Assembly: GCA_035652315.1 (NCBI GenBank)
Contig: DASREA010000030.1
Span: 1 to 19,369 of the forward strand
Direction: 5' to 3'
From: CANKHA01 sp035652315
Lineage (GTDB): Bacteria > Pseudomonadota > Alphaproteobacteria > Rhizobiales > Xanthobacteraceae
DNA length: 19,369 nucleotides
The notes under the pieces are model-generated. The model saw nothing but the letters and a program-made list of their open reading frames with translations. It had not been told where the DNA came from and made no database searches. Numbering within the stretch: position 1 is the stretch's first letter; every line of letters starts with the position of its first letter. A program made the position numbers and the translations under genes. Positions 7,097 through 14,292 of the stretch are shown here, in pieces.

Positions 7097-8128
7097 TCAG
7101 CCCCGAGCCGCGTCGGCGAGATGGCCGAAAATGGAAAATACCAGCGGCTTGCGGTCCAGATTGAAAATTTCGGCCTCGGCGGTGGCCCGGCCTATCTGCT
7201 GCCATGTCTCGGCGAGGCGGTCCATTTGCGAAGGCGCCAGCGTGCCCTTGCGCAGGCGCGCCGAAAGCCAGCCCTCGATGCTGTCGCGAAACGCCTCCAG
7301 CGGCTGCGGGTCGGTGCCGGCAATGGAGTCGCCGAGCGCGTGCAGGGCTTCGGGATCGGTGTCGGGGAGCCGGTCGAGAAGCGCGATGACTTGGTCGCGG
7401 ATGGCGAGGACGTCGCCTTGGAGCATGCCGAGGGCGCGCGCCACGCTGCCTTCGGCCAACTCTGCCGCTTCGACGATTTCCGCATCGGTCGGCTCGCGCT
7501 CCAGCACATGCGCCGCCGCCCGCGCCACGTCGGCCGGCGCCAAGGGCCGCAAATTCAGCACGCGGCAGCGCGAGCGGATCGTCGCCAAGATGCGGCCCGG
7601 CGCATGGCTGACGAGCAAGAGCAGCGCGCGCTCCGGCGGCTCCTCCAGAATTTTGAGCAAGGCATTGGCGCCGGCGGCGTTCAGCTCGTCGACGGAATCG
7701 ACAATGGCGATCCGCCAGCCGCCCGCCCCCGCGCTTGAACCGAAGAAACCGACCGAGCGCCGGACGTCGTCCGCCGCGATGTCCTGGCGCAGCTTGCCGC
7801 GGTCGCCGACGGTGCGTTCGAGGACGAGCAGATCGTTCTGTCCTTGTGCGGCGACGCGCCGCGCGACGGCGTGGTCCGGATCGATGGCCAGCGACGACGC
7901 CGCTTGCACCGCAGGCGCCGCAGCATCGGGATGGGCGAGGACAAAGCGCGCGGCGCGATAGGCGAGCGTTGCCTTGCCGATGCCGCGCGGGCCGCAGATC
8001 AGCCAGGCATGGGGCATGCGGCCGCTGCGATAACCGTCGAGCAGCGCGCGCTCCGCCTCGGCATGGCCGAACAATCGCGGGGTCGCCCGCGGCGGGGGCA
8101 TTTCGAATTCGTCGCCGTCCGCCGTCAT
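7097..8128 (-). CDS. holB: DNA polymerase III subunit delta' (clamp loader)
   Basis: Part of the clamp-loader complex that places the sliding clamp on primed DNA. It is 343 residues. The AAA+ domain shows a Walker A-like CGPRGIGKAT (K52), the segment ANALLKILEEPP and the SRC motif (ATIRSRCRVLNL) that supplies the arginine finger. The zinc-module cysteines of E. coli delta' and tau are absent. The ATG at 8126-8128 overlaps the tmk stop as ATGA, so the two are translationally coupled; tmk-holB is a widely conserved pair. The downstream TPR gene starts 19 nt after its TGA. Confidence 0.94.
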   Translation of the reverse strand: MTADGDEFEMPPPRATPRLFGHAEAERALLDGYRSGRMPHAWLICGPRGIGKATLAYRAARFVLAHPDAAAPAVQAASSLAIDPDHAVARRVAAQGQNDLLVLERTVGDRGKLRQDIAADDVRRSVGFFGSSAGAGGWRIAIVDSVDELNAAGANALLKILEEPPERALLLLVSHAPGRILATIRSRCRVLNLRPLAPADVARAAAHVLEREPTDAEIVEAAELAEGSVARALGMLQGDVLAIRDQVIALLDRLPDTDPEALHALGDSIAGTDPQPLEAFRDSIEGWLSARLRKGTLAPSQMDRLAETWQQIGRATAEAEIFNLDRKPLVFSIFGHLADAARG

Positions 8129-8805
8129 GGCGCGATTTTTCCGACGTCAAGCAGCGCCGCCGGATCGAGCCTGCTTTGCACGGTCTGCCAGATCTGGGCG
8201 GCGACCTGCTCGCGCGGCAGCGTCGAATCGATCAGCACGCAGCGTTGCGGCTCGCGTGCCACGAGATCGCGGTACGCGGCGCGCAGTTTCTCGTGATATT
8301 CAAGCGCCTCACTTTCAAAGCGGTCGGCGCCCTCGCCGGCCCGGCGCTTCAAGGCCCGCGCCATGCCCAGTTCCGCCGGCACGTCGAGCACAAAGGTCAG
8401 GTCGGGCCGGGTGTCGCGAACCGTGATCCGCTCAAGCCCGTCGATCAGCCGTTGATCGACCTCGCCGACCACGCCCTGATAGACGCGCGTGGAATCGGCA
8501 AAACGGTCGGAAATCACCCAGGTGCCGCGCGCCAACGCCGGCCGGATGCTGGTCTGCAAGTGATCGTCGCGCGCCGAAGCAAAGAGGATCGTCTCGGTTT
8601 CCGCGCCAAGGGGCTTGGCCGCGCCGGAAAGAATGATGTGCCGGATGATTTCCGCGCCCGGCGAACCGCCCGGCTCGCGCGTCAACAATACGTCGATGCC
8701 CTTGGCCTTGAGATGTTCCGCCAGCATGGCCGCATGACTCGACTTGCCCGATCCTTCGCCGCCTTCGAAGGTGATGAAACGTCCGCGCATCTGGTGTCTC
8801 GTCAT
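8125..8805 (-). CDS. tmk: Thymidylate kinase
   Basis: Phosphorylates dTMP to dTDP, feeding dTTP synthesis. It is 226 residues from ATG 8803-8805. The P-loop is GGEGSGKSS (K21, S22), the DR(H/F) motif is in SDRFADSTRVYQG, TREPGGSPG follows strand 2 and the LID carries RRAGEGADRFE. The start is uncertain by five codons: an ATG at 8788-8790 (MRGRFITFEGG) fits family N-termini equally well and has GAGA upstream. It begins 3 nt after the stop of the carboxypeptidase gene and overlaps holB as ATGA. Confidence 0.95.
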   Translation of the reverse strand: MTRHQMRGRFITFEGGEGSGKSSHAAMLAEHLKAKGIDVLLTREPGGSPGAEIIRHIILSGAAKPLGAETETILFASARDDHLQTSIRPALARGTWVISDRFADSTRVYQGVVGEVDQRLIDGLERITVRDTRPDLTFVLDVPAELGMARALKRRAGEGADRFESEALEYHEKLRAAYRDLVAREPQRCVLIDSTLPREQVAAQIWQTVQSRLDPAALLDVGKIAP

Positions 8806-8808
8806 GCT

Positions 8809-10053
8809 TTATAGGCGCTCGGCGCCGGCGCGGAATAACGTGATCATGGATTCTGTCACGGCGTCGACCGCGCGTTGCGACAAGGTGCCTTGGTCGACCG
8901 CTTCCGCGGTGTGCAAAGGCACTTCGAGCGCGAGCGTCTCGCCGCGCCACACCCTCAGCTCGCCGACGGGTTGGCCCTCTTTGACCGGCGCCGGTATCGG
9001 ACCGTGATAAGTCACGCGCGCGACGATGCGTTCATTGGCGTTGCGCGGCACCATGAGGCTAATCGGCCCGGGGCCGATCAGCGGCACGTAGCTTTTTTCG
9101 CCGCCGAAGACCTTGGCGGCGCCGACCGTCTGCCCTTCGGCAAACAGGACCCGGGATTCGAAACTGCGAAACCCCCATTCGAGAAGTTTGCGCGCTTCGT
9201 CGGCGCGCTCCTTCTCGGATTTTGCCCCCATCACCACGACAATCAGCCGCAAGCCGTTTTGCTCGGCGGAGCCGACGATGCCGTAGCCCGATTCTTTGGT
9301 GTAGCCGGTCTTCAGGCCGTCGGCGCCCCAGGCGAGCAGCGGGTTGCGGTTGTACTGGTGGATCTTGTTCCAAGTGTAATCGCGTTCGCCGAAAATCTTG
9401 TAGTATTCCGGGTAAGTCAGGATGATGTGCCGGGCAAGTTTTCCCAATTCGCGGGCGGTGACTTTGGTGTCCGGGGTGGGCAGCCCCGTCGGATTGGTGA
9501 AGACCGATTTCGCCAAACCGATTTCGCGCGCGTGTTTCGTCATCATCACGCCGAAGGCGGACTCGCTTCCGGCGAGCGCCTCCGCCAAAGCAATGGCGGC
9601 GTCGTTGCCGGACTCGACAATAAGCCCGCGCAACAGATCGCCGACCGGAACCTTGCTGTTGATCGCGGCGAACATGCTCGAGGTATGCGACGGCGCGCCG
9701 CCGGTACGCCAGGCATGTTCGCTGACCACCGCGAGGTCTTCCATGGTGATCTTGCCGGATTTCAGTTGATCGAAGACGACGTCCGCCGTCATCAGCTTGG
9801 CCAGGCTCGCCGGGAAGACCAGATCGTCCGCATTGTGCTCGAAGAGCACGCTGCCGCTGCGCGCTTCGATCAGAATGGCGTGCGGAACCGTGGCCTGGAA
9901 GCCGCCCTCCTGCTTTTGCTGCGCCAAAGCCGGCCACGCCACCGCCAAAGCGAATGCCGCGGTCGCCGCGAGCGCGCGCCGCCGCGGCTGAAATAGCGCC
10001 TCGCTGCAGGCTGCGGCTTTCCGGCAAAAATGGGGCATCCATGCAACGGGCAT
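8809..10053 (-). CDS. D-alanyl-D-alanine carboxypeptidase (DacA/C/F family, PBP5-like)
   Basis: Periplasmic low-molecular-weight penicillin-binding protein that removes the terminal D-Ala from peptidoglycan stem peptides. It is 414 residues. The N-terminus carries a basic stretch (RRR near 24-26), a hydrophobic core and an ALAQQ signal-peptidase I site around 44-45. Active-site motifs are complete: SLAK (S83, K86), SGN (148-150) and KTG (248-250). A C-terminal beta-rich PBP5 domain follows (about 300-400), ending in an amphipathic-looking helix (AVDAVTESMITLFRAG) that would hold it to the membrane. AAGGAGG lies 10 nt before the ATG at 10051-10053; a second ATG five codons in is possible. It follows rlpA by 69 nt and precedes tmk by 3 nt. 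Confidence 0.93.
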   Translation of the reverse strand: MPVAWMPHFCRKAAACSEALFQPRRRALAATAAFALAVAWPALAQQKQEGGFQATVPHAILIEARSGSVLFEHNADDLVFPASLAKLMTADVVFDQLKSGKITMEDLAVVSEHAWRTGGAPSHTSSMFAAINSKVPVGDLLRGLIVESGNDAAIALAEALAGSESAFGVMMTKHAREIGLAKSVFTNPTGLPTPDTKVTARELGKLARHIILTYPEYYKIFGERDYTWNKIHQYNRNPLLAWGADGLKTGYTKESGYGIVGSAEQNGLRLIVVVMGAKSEKERADEARKLLEWGFRSFESRVLFAEGQTVGAAKVFGGEKSYVPLIGPGPISLMVPRNANERIVARVTYHGPIPAPVKEGQPVGELRVWRGETLALEVPLHTAEAVDQGTLSQRAVDAVTESMITLFRAGAERL

Positions 10054-10122
10054 GGTTCGGCGCCCTCCTTCAAGGCGACACGTTGCGGGCCGCGATTCTT
10101 GAGTAATCTAAGGGGGTTGCCG

Positions 10123-11034
10123 TCAGTAGAGACCGCGGCCGCTCAAGAATGCAGCGGGCGCATCATAGCCGGTCGGTGCAAAGCCCGAAACAGCGGAGCC
10201 GCCGCCAACCGAGATCGCCGGAGAGGCGGCAGCGGCGCCGGATGTCGAGCCGATTTCCGGCAAATTAGCGACTTCGATGTCACGCTGCCGCGGCGGCTGC
10301 GCGGCCGCGTATTTCGTTTTCGCCGCCGGGGGCATGTCCGCTTCGGTCAATGCCAGCCGGCGCGAGGGCGGATTGGTCGCCGTTTCCTTGGGCGCTTGCG
10401 GCAAGAACGGCTGCGCCGCCGCGACCCGTACCAGCGACGGTGCCGGTGCCGGACCGCCTTGGCGCAAGGTCGCGACCAATTGACGATCGTCGGAGCCTTC
10501 GAGCGGCGCCGGACCGACATATTCGACGCTGACCCGCGTCAATCCGCGGTCGTAAAAGCCAAGCAGTTTGGCCGCCTTCACCGACACGTCGATGACACGA
10601 TCGTTGGCGTAAGGCCCGCGGTCGTTGACGCGCACGACGAGGGAGCGCCCGTTCGTGAGATTGGTGACACGCACATAGCTCGGCATCGGCAGCGTCGGAT
10701 GTGCGGCGGAGATGGAATTCATGTCGAAGACTTCGCCATTGGCCGTGAGCCGGCCGTGGAAATCGTCGCCATACCACGACGCCACGCCTTCCGCATGGTA
10801 ATGCTTGTCTTCCTGCGGCACGTAAGTGCGTCCGGCAATCACATAGGGCTTGCCGACGCGATAGACGCCGCCGCCTTTCGGCACGGGCTCACCGTCGGCG
10901 ACCACGCGCGCACTGGGAGAGACGCCATATTTCGAATAGCTGCTGGAACACTGGGCGAGCGTGAGACCGCAAAGCGCCAGCACGGCGATGCGCACGCCGC
11001 ACGCGACTCCCTCCCCCTGCAACGAATACCCCAT
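10123..11034 (-). CDS. rlpA: RlpA-family septal ring lytic transglycosylase lipoprotein
   Basis: RlpA is an outer-membrane-anchored enzyme acting on denuded glycan strands at division septa. From ATG 11032-11034 the product is 303 residues, with a lipoprotein signal ending LTLAQC (C29). The double-psi beta-barrel domain is about 83-175, with the hallmark EGVASWYG, FHGRLTANGE, SAAHPTLP and VVRVNDRGPY. There is no C-terminal SPOR domain; instead the last 120 residues are Ala/Pro-rich and probably disordered. Other possible starts are TTG 11043 and GTG 10995; the latter follows a purine-rich stretch and would give a short 15-residue signal. It is the first gene of the long run, isolated from the upstream transporter by the hairpin at 11190-11229. 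Confidence 0.92.
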   Translation of the reverse strand: MGYSLQGEGVACGVRIAVLALCGLTLAQCSSSYSKYGVSPSARVVADGEPVPKGGGVYRVGKPYVIAGRTYVPQEDKHYHAEGVASWYGDDFHGRLTANGEVFDMNSISAAHPTLPMPSYVRVTNLTNGRSLVVRVNDRGPYANDRVIDVSVKAAKLLGFYDRGLTRVSVEYVGPAPLEGSDDRQLVATLRQGGPAPAPSLVRVAAAQPFLPQAPKETATNPPSRRLALTEADMPPAAKTKYAAAQPPRQRDIEVANLPEIGSTSGAAAASPAISVGGGSAVSGFAPTGYDAPAAFLSGRGLY

Positions 11035-11116
11035 ACGCCCCAATTCCCCCCGGGCCTTCCGGCCGGATCGCCGCTTTCACATCGCAGGCCCACGAAACGG
11101 TCGGACCCGCCCCGAT

Positions 11117-11135
11117 CGCGTTTAACCATAACGCG
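11117..11135. promoter_or_regulatory. CtrA-like half-site inside a palindrome upstream of rlpA
   Basis: TTAACCAT (11122-11129) matches the CtrA half-site motif reported in alphaproteobacteria. It is embedded in a perfect inverted repeat CGCGTT-N7-AACGCG (11117-11135), about 85-100 nt upstream of the rlpA ATG. A cell-cycle regulator controlling a septal enzyme is plausible. The full TTAA-N7-TTAA site is not present, so this is tentative. Confidence 0.3.
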
Positions 11136-11186
11136 CCAAGCTTACGGCGAAAACTTGGCAAGGCGATTGTGGTAAATGGATCGTGG

Positions 11187-11229
11187 ATAAAAGGTCCTCG
11201 GCTACCGGAGCGCGGTGCCGAGGACCTTT
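11187..11229 (-). terminator. Strong Rho-independent terminator of the TctA-TctB gene
   Basis: A perfect 13-bp stem (11190-11202 with 11217-11229) encloses a 14-nt loop with 3 further possible pairs. Read on the minus strand the stem ends in CCTTTTAT, giving the U-tract. It lies 20 nt after the stop of the transporter gene and before the rlpA promoter region. The A-run on the other side gives it partial bidirectional character. Confidence 0.85.
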
Positions 11230-11248
11230 CGCTGTTTGGCGCGGCCGC

Positions 11249-13339
11249 TCAGACGGTCGGAATGATCTTCAGTGCGGGTATCAACTGGCCGATCAGAGTC
11301 TGCGGCCAAGGCACCGACATCACCTGATCGAACACGGCATAGATGAAGAGCACAACCGTGATCGCATAGGGCAGCACGATGCGCCAGGGCTCCGGTCCCT
11401 CCGTCCGCATAAAGATGATCACGAAGAAGAAAGCGGTGGGAATCAGTCCGATCAGCCACATCGAGATCATAAAGCCGATCAGGTATCCGAAGAACAGCAG
11501 GGCGCGCCGGATGATCGTCTCCACGCCGAGATGCGCGGTGTCCGACGTCATGTCCATGTGGATCTTTTCTTCGACCTCGTGCTTCATATGCTCGCCGAGA
11601 CTCTCGCCGGTCGCCCCTTTATCGGTCGGCTTGCGGCACATTTGATCGAACAAACTCAGCGAACTTGCGGCCAAGGCCAGCAGGCCGACGATCACGGGCA
11701 CGATCTTGGCTTTGAAGCCCCAATCGAGAGTGCCGAAGAGCGACACCAATATGATGGCGATGACGAATATCGTGAAAAGCTGAGACGGATGGAATCGCGG
11801 CGTTTGGAAGCCACTCAGCATTTTGCGCACGCCGCCATGGATACGGATGTCCTGAAGCAACGGCCGCACCATGCCGAAAATCGCCATCAGGAACAGCGCC
11901 GCCACGACTGGACGCGCCAGCCAAGTCAGCCCGTAACGCTCGATGGAGATGAACATGTAGCGTTCGATGTGGTCGCCGAGAACAAAGCCTAGAACGAGCG
12001 GCGGGCGCGGCCATTTGAACTGCTTCATCACCCAGCCGACGGCGCCGAAGAACAGCAGGCTGTAGAGATCGCCCCAGTCGCGCGACGCTTCGAAGGCGCC
12101 GATGTAAACGATGCCAAGCACGCCCGGCAGGATCAGCGTGTAACGCATCGTCGCCAGCTTGGCGAATTGCGGGCTGAACGCATAGCAGGCCCCGGCGCCG
12201 AGAATATTGGCAAGCGCCACCGACCAGACCATCGCGTAAGTGACCTTCAGGTTCTTCCCCAGCATGTCGGGTCCGGGGACCAGGCCATGCATCAGGAAGG
12301 CGCCGAGCAGGATCGCCATGCCGGCGCTGCCGGGAACGCCGAAGGCGACGGTCGGAACAAGAGCGCCGCCCTCCTTCGCGTTATTTGAGCTTTCCGAAGC
12401 GATCACGCCGCGCACGTCGCCTTTGCCGAAGGTCTGCGACGCGCCCTTCTCGGTTTTCAATGCATGGCCATAAGCAAGCCAGTCGATGACCGAAGCGCCG
12501 ATGCCGGGAATCGAGCCGATGCCGCCGCCGATCCACGAACAGCGCAGGATGAGCCACCAATTCTCAAAGCAATCCTTCACGCCCTGCCATTGGCCTTTGT
12601 AGACGTCGGTGGCCTTGCCGCTGGAAACGATGGCGAGCCGCGTGATCAAAAGATCGCAAAGCTCGGGCAGCGCGAAAAGCCCGAGCAGCACCGGCGTCAA
12701 CGGCAGCCCGTCCCACAGATAAAGGTTATCGAAGGTCCAGCGCAGCGTTCCGGTCTGCGGATCCGAGCCGATCATCGCCAGCATCACGCCGGCGCAGCCG
12801 CCCGTCAGTCCGCGCAGCGGCGAGTTTCCGGAAAGGATGGCGACCATCGATATTCCGAGCACGGAAAAGCCGAGCAATTCCGGCGAGCCGAGGTTCAGCA
12901 TGACGGGTCGCAGAATGGGGATCGTCAGCGCCATGAGCATGGCGCCGAACACGCCGCCCATCAGCGACGACATATACGCGGCGCTGAGCGCGCGTCCGGC
13001 CTCGCCGCGCTTGGCCATCGGATAGCCGTCGAGCACCGTGGCCGCCGAGGCGGCGCCTCCGGGAATACCGAACAGCACCGCGGGGATCGGGTCTCCGGTC
13101 GCCGTCGTCGCTCCCAAGCCGAGCAGGAGCGCGAAGGCGCTATAGGGATCCATGGCATAGGTGAAGGGCAGCAGCATCGCGGTGCCGGCGAGACCGCCGA
13201 TGCCGGGCACGATGCCGAGCACCAACCCCATGATGCAGCCAAGGAAGAGAAAGCCGAGACGATGCCACTCCAGCAGGATGGCCAGGGCCTCTCCGGCCGA
13301 GCTCGCCATATAGGCTGCTTCCCCAATGAAACCGTCCAT
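11249..13339 (-). CDS. Tripartite tricarboxylate transporter permease, TctA-TctB fusion
   Basis: Inner-membrane permease of the TTT family, which imports carboxylates with a periplasmic binding protein (TctC). The 696-residue product is longer than TctA alone (about 500). The TctA part (to about 500) has two inverted-repeat signatures: GIVPGIGGLAGTAMLLPF with TGDPIPAVLFGIPGGAAS, and GSIPGIGASVIDWLAYGHA with VAFGVPGSAGMAILLGA. The remainder has about four hydrophobic helices around a charged loop and resembles the small TctB subunit, ending with WPQTLIGQLI. I chose ATG 13337-13339 (MDGFIGEAAYM) because GAGAAG lies just upstream and the earlier in-frame codons look non-homologous. No tctC is adjacent, so substrate and partner are unknown. 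It stands alone, closed by a strong terminator. Confidence 0.88.
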   Translation of the reverse strand: MDGFIGEAAYMASSAGEALAILLEWHRLGFLFLGCIMGLVLGIVPGIGGLAGTAMLLPFTYAMDPYSAFALLLGLGATTATGDPIPAVLFGIPGGAASAATVLDGYPMAKRGEAGRALSAAYMSSLMGGVFGAMLMALTIPILRPVMLNLGSPELLGFSVLGISMVAILSGNSPLRGLTGGCAGVMLAMIGSDPQTGTLRWTFDNLYLWDGLPLTPVLLGLFALPELCDLLITRLAIVSSGKATDVYKGQWQGVKDCFENWWLILRCSWIGGGIGSIPGIGASVIDWLAYGHALKTEKGASQTFGKGDVRGVIASESSNNAKEGGALVPTVAFGVPGSAGMAILLGAFLMHGLVPGPDMLGKNLKVTYAMVWSVALANILGAGACYAFSPQFAKLATMRYTLILPGVLGIVYIGAFEASRDWGDLYSLLFFGAVGWVMKQFKWPRPPLVLGFVLGDHIERYMFISIERYGLTWLARPVVAALFLMAIFGMVRPLLQDIRIHGGVRKMLSGFQTPRFHPSQLFTIFVIAIILVSLFGTLDWGFKAKIVPVIVGLLALAASSLSLFDQMCRKPTDKGATGESLGEHMKHEVEEKIHMDMTSDTAHLGVETIIRRALLFFGYLIGFMISMWLIGLIPTAFFFVIIFMRTEGPEPWRIVLPYAITVVLFIYAVFDQVMSVPWPQTLIGQLIPALKIIPTV

Positions 13340-13769
13340 GACTTCTCGATCCCCTGCCTTGCTGATCCATGGGCGGCTGCGACCAAACCGCAGCCATCCC
13401 GACACACGACGCCCCAACGAGAGCGCTTCGCAACCCTCTCGCCGCGTTTCTCTTCTTCAATCTGCTTTGGATGCTCCTAAAGCCACTCGCCGCATTTGTT
13501 CGCGATCGGGGCCTTACCTCCCAAGGTCTTGCCTCATTCTTGTCGGCTTCTTTTCTCGCAACCGGGTCAAAAAATCAATCGAGCTCTTGATGGCGCGGCG
13601 GTAATACGCGCCACCGATGCGAAAAGCCTTGCGTTTTCGGCCATGCGGCCACGACATTGCGCTTGGCCGAATTGAGCGCGCACCGGAAACACGCATTTAG
13701 GCATTGCCATGCAAGATGTGCTGCCTCCTTGCCGCATTTGCTGTAAAAAGCTCGCATCGTCCGTGGCTT
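13340..13769. other. 430-nt stretch without a convincing gene
   Basis: This region lies between the transporter start (-) and tRNA-Ser (+), so it should hold promoters for both; I could not pick a confident -35/-10 pair. It contains a 7-bp hairpin (13375-13381 with 13389-13395) in the likely leader of the transporter gene. A possible 60-residue reading frame at 13514-13696 (-), basic at its C-terminus, has no Shine-Dalgarno sequence and no family I recognise. It may be a gene remnant. Confidence 0.5.
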
Positions 13770-13859
13770 GGAAGGGTGGCCGAGTGGTTTATGGCAGCGG
13801 TCTTGAAAACCGCCAGGGGTGCAAGCCCCTCGGGGGTTCGAATCCCTCCCCTTCCGCCA
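13770..13859 (+). tRNA. tRNA-Ser (anticodon UGA)
   Basis: A 90-nt class II tRNA. The acceptor stem GGAAGGG (13770-13776) pairs with CCCTTCC (13849-13855), followed by discriminator G and an encoded CCA (13857-13859). The anticodon stem GCGGT/ACCGC encloses loop CTTGAAA with anticodon TGA at 13804-13806, reading UCA and related serine codons. The long variable arm (GGGGT GCAA GCCCC) and the GGTTCGAATCC T-arm confirm serine identity. No integrated element or duplicated 3' end is seen downstream. Confidence 0.98.
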
Positions 13860-13883
13860 CATTCGGGATTTTTGCGACCGCGC

Positions 13884-14204
13884 TCACTCCAGCGGTAGCA
13901 ACGGCCCGCCATAAGGCCGGCACTGCACCTGGCAAGCGCGATGACAGGCGTCGTGCGCCGCGAGGCATTCATTGAAAGAAGCGACCGCAAGGCAGGCCGG
14001 CAGTGGCGGGCCGCAACTTGCGGCGCAGGGCCGCCAACAGGCCTGCTGCGCCCAGGCCGTCCACTCGGCTTCGACGCTGCGCGGCGGCAGCGGCATAACC
14101 GCGGCAACCCGGGAGGCCGTGCGCAACCGGGGACCATCCGCGGCTTCCGCTGCGGTCGTGGCGGCGAATGACAGGATGAGGGCTAAAACGGCCAAGGGGC
14201 GCAC
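13884..14204 (-). CDS. Small secreted eight-cysteine protein, function unknown
   Basis: I do not recognise a named family. From GTG 14202-14204 it is 106 residues; this start has GGAGG five nt upstream, better than the GTG two codons earlier (14210). The N-terminus is a typical Sec signal (RPLAVLALILSFAATT, cleavage likely after AEA), so the protein should be periplasmic or exported. The mature part has eight cysteines spaced 3-3-6-8-6-3-3, a mirror-symmetric pattern with CxxxCxxxC at each end. That spacing puts cysteines on one face of two helices and suggests a disulfide-stapled helical hairpin. The tail is Pro/Gly-rich. It diverges from rimO with an 88-nt gap. Codon use resembles that of its neighbours. 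Confidence 0.75.
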   Translation of the reverse strand: MRPLAVLALILSFAATTAAEAADGPRLRTASRVAAVMPLPPRSVEAEWTAWAQQACWRPCAASCGPPLPACLAVASFNECLAAHDACHRACQVQCRPYGGPLLPLE

Positions 14205-14292
14205 GAACACCTCCGCTTCCCAGCGAAGCCTAACCGAGCCGAATAGTTCCGTCAGCCTTGATCTTGCCCTTGAGCACGGCTAGCTCCTCTCG

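Noticed and set aside
5773..7164. A 463-codon plus-strand reading frame with repeats
   Set aside because: Its repetitiveness is the antisense image of the TPR array; no independent coding evidence.
13575..13862. A minus-strand reading frame over the tRNA-Ser region starting MWRKGRDSNPRG
   Set aside because: This is the well-known artefact of translating the antisense strand of tRNA-Ser; the tRNA itself explains the sequence.
13770..13883. Attachment site of an integrative element at tRNA-Ser
   Set aside because: There is no integrase, no repeated tRNA 3' end, and the next genes (small secreted protein, rimO) look like native chromosome.
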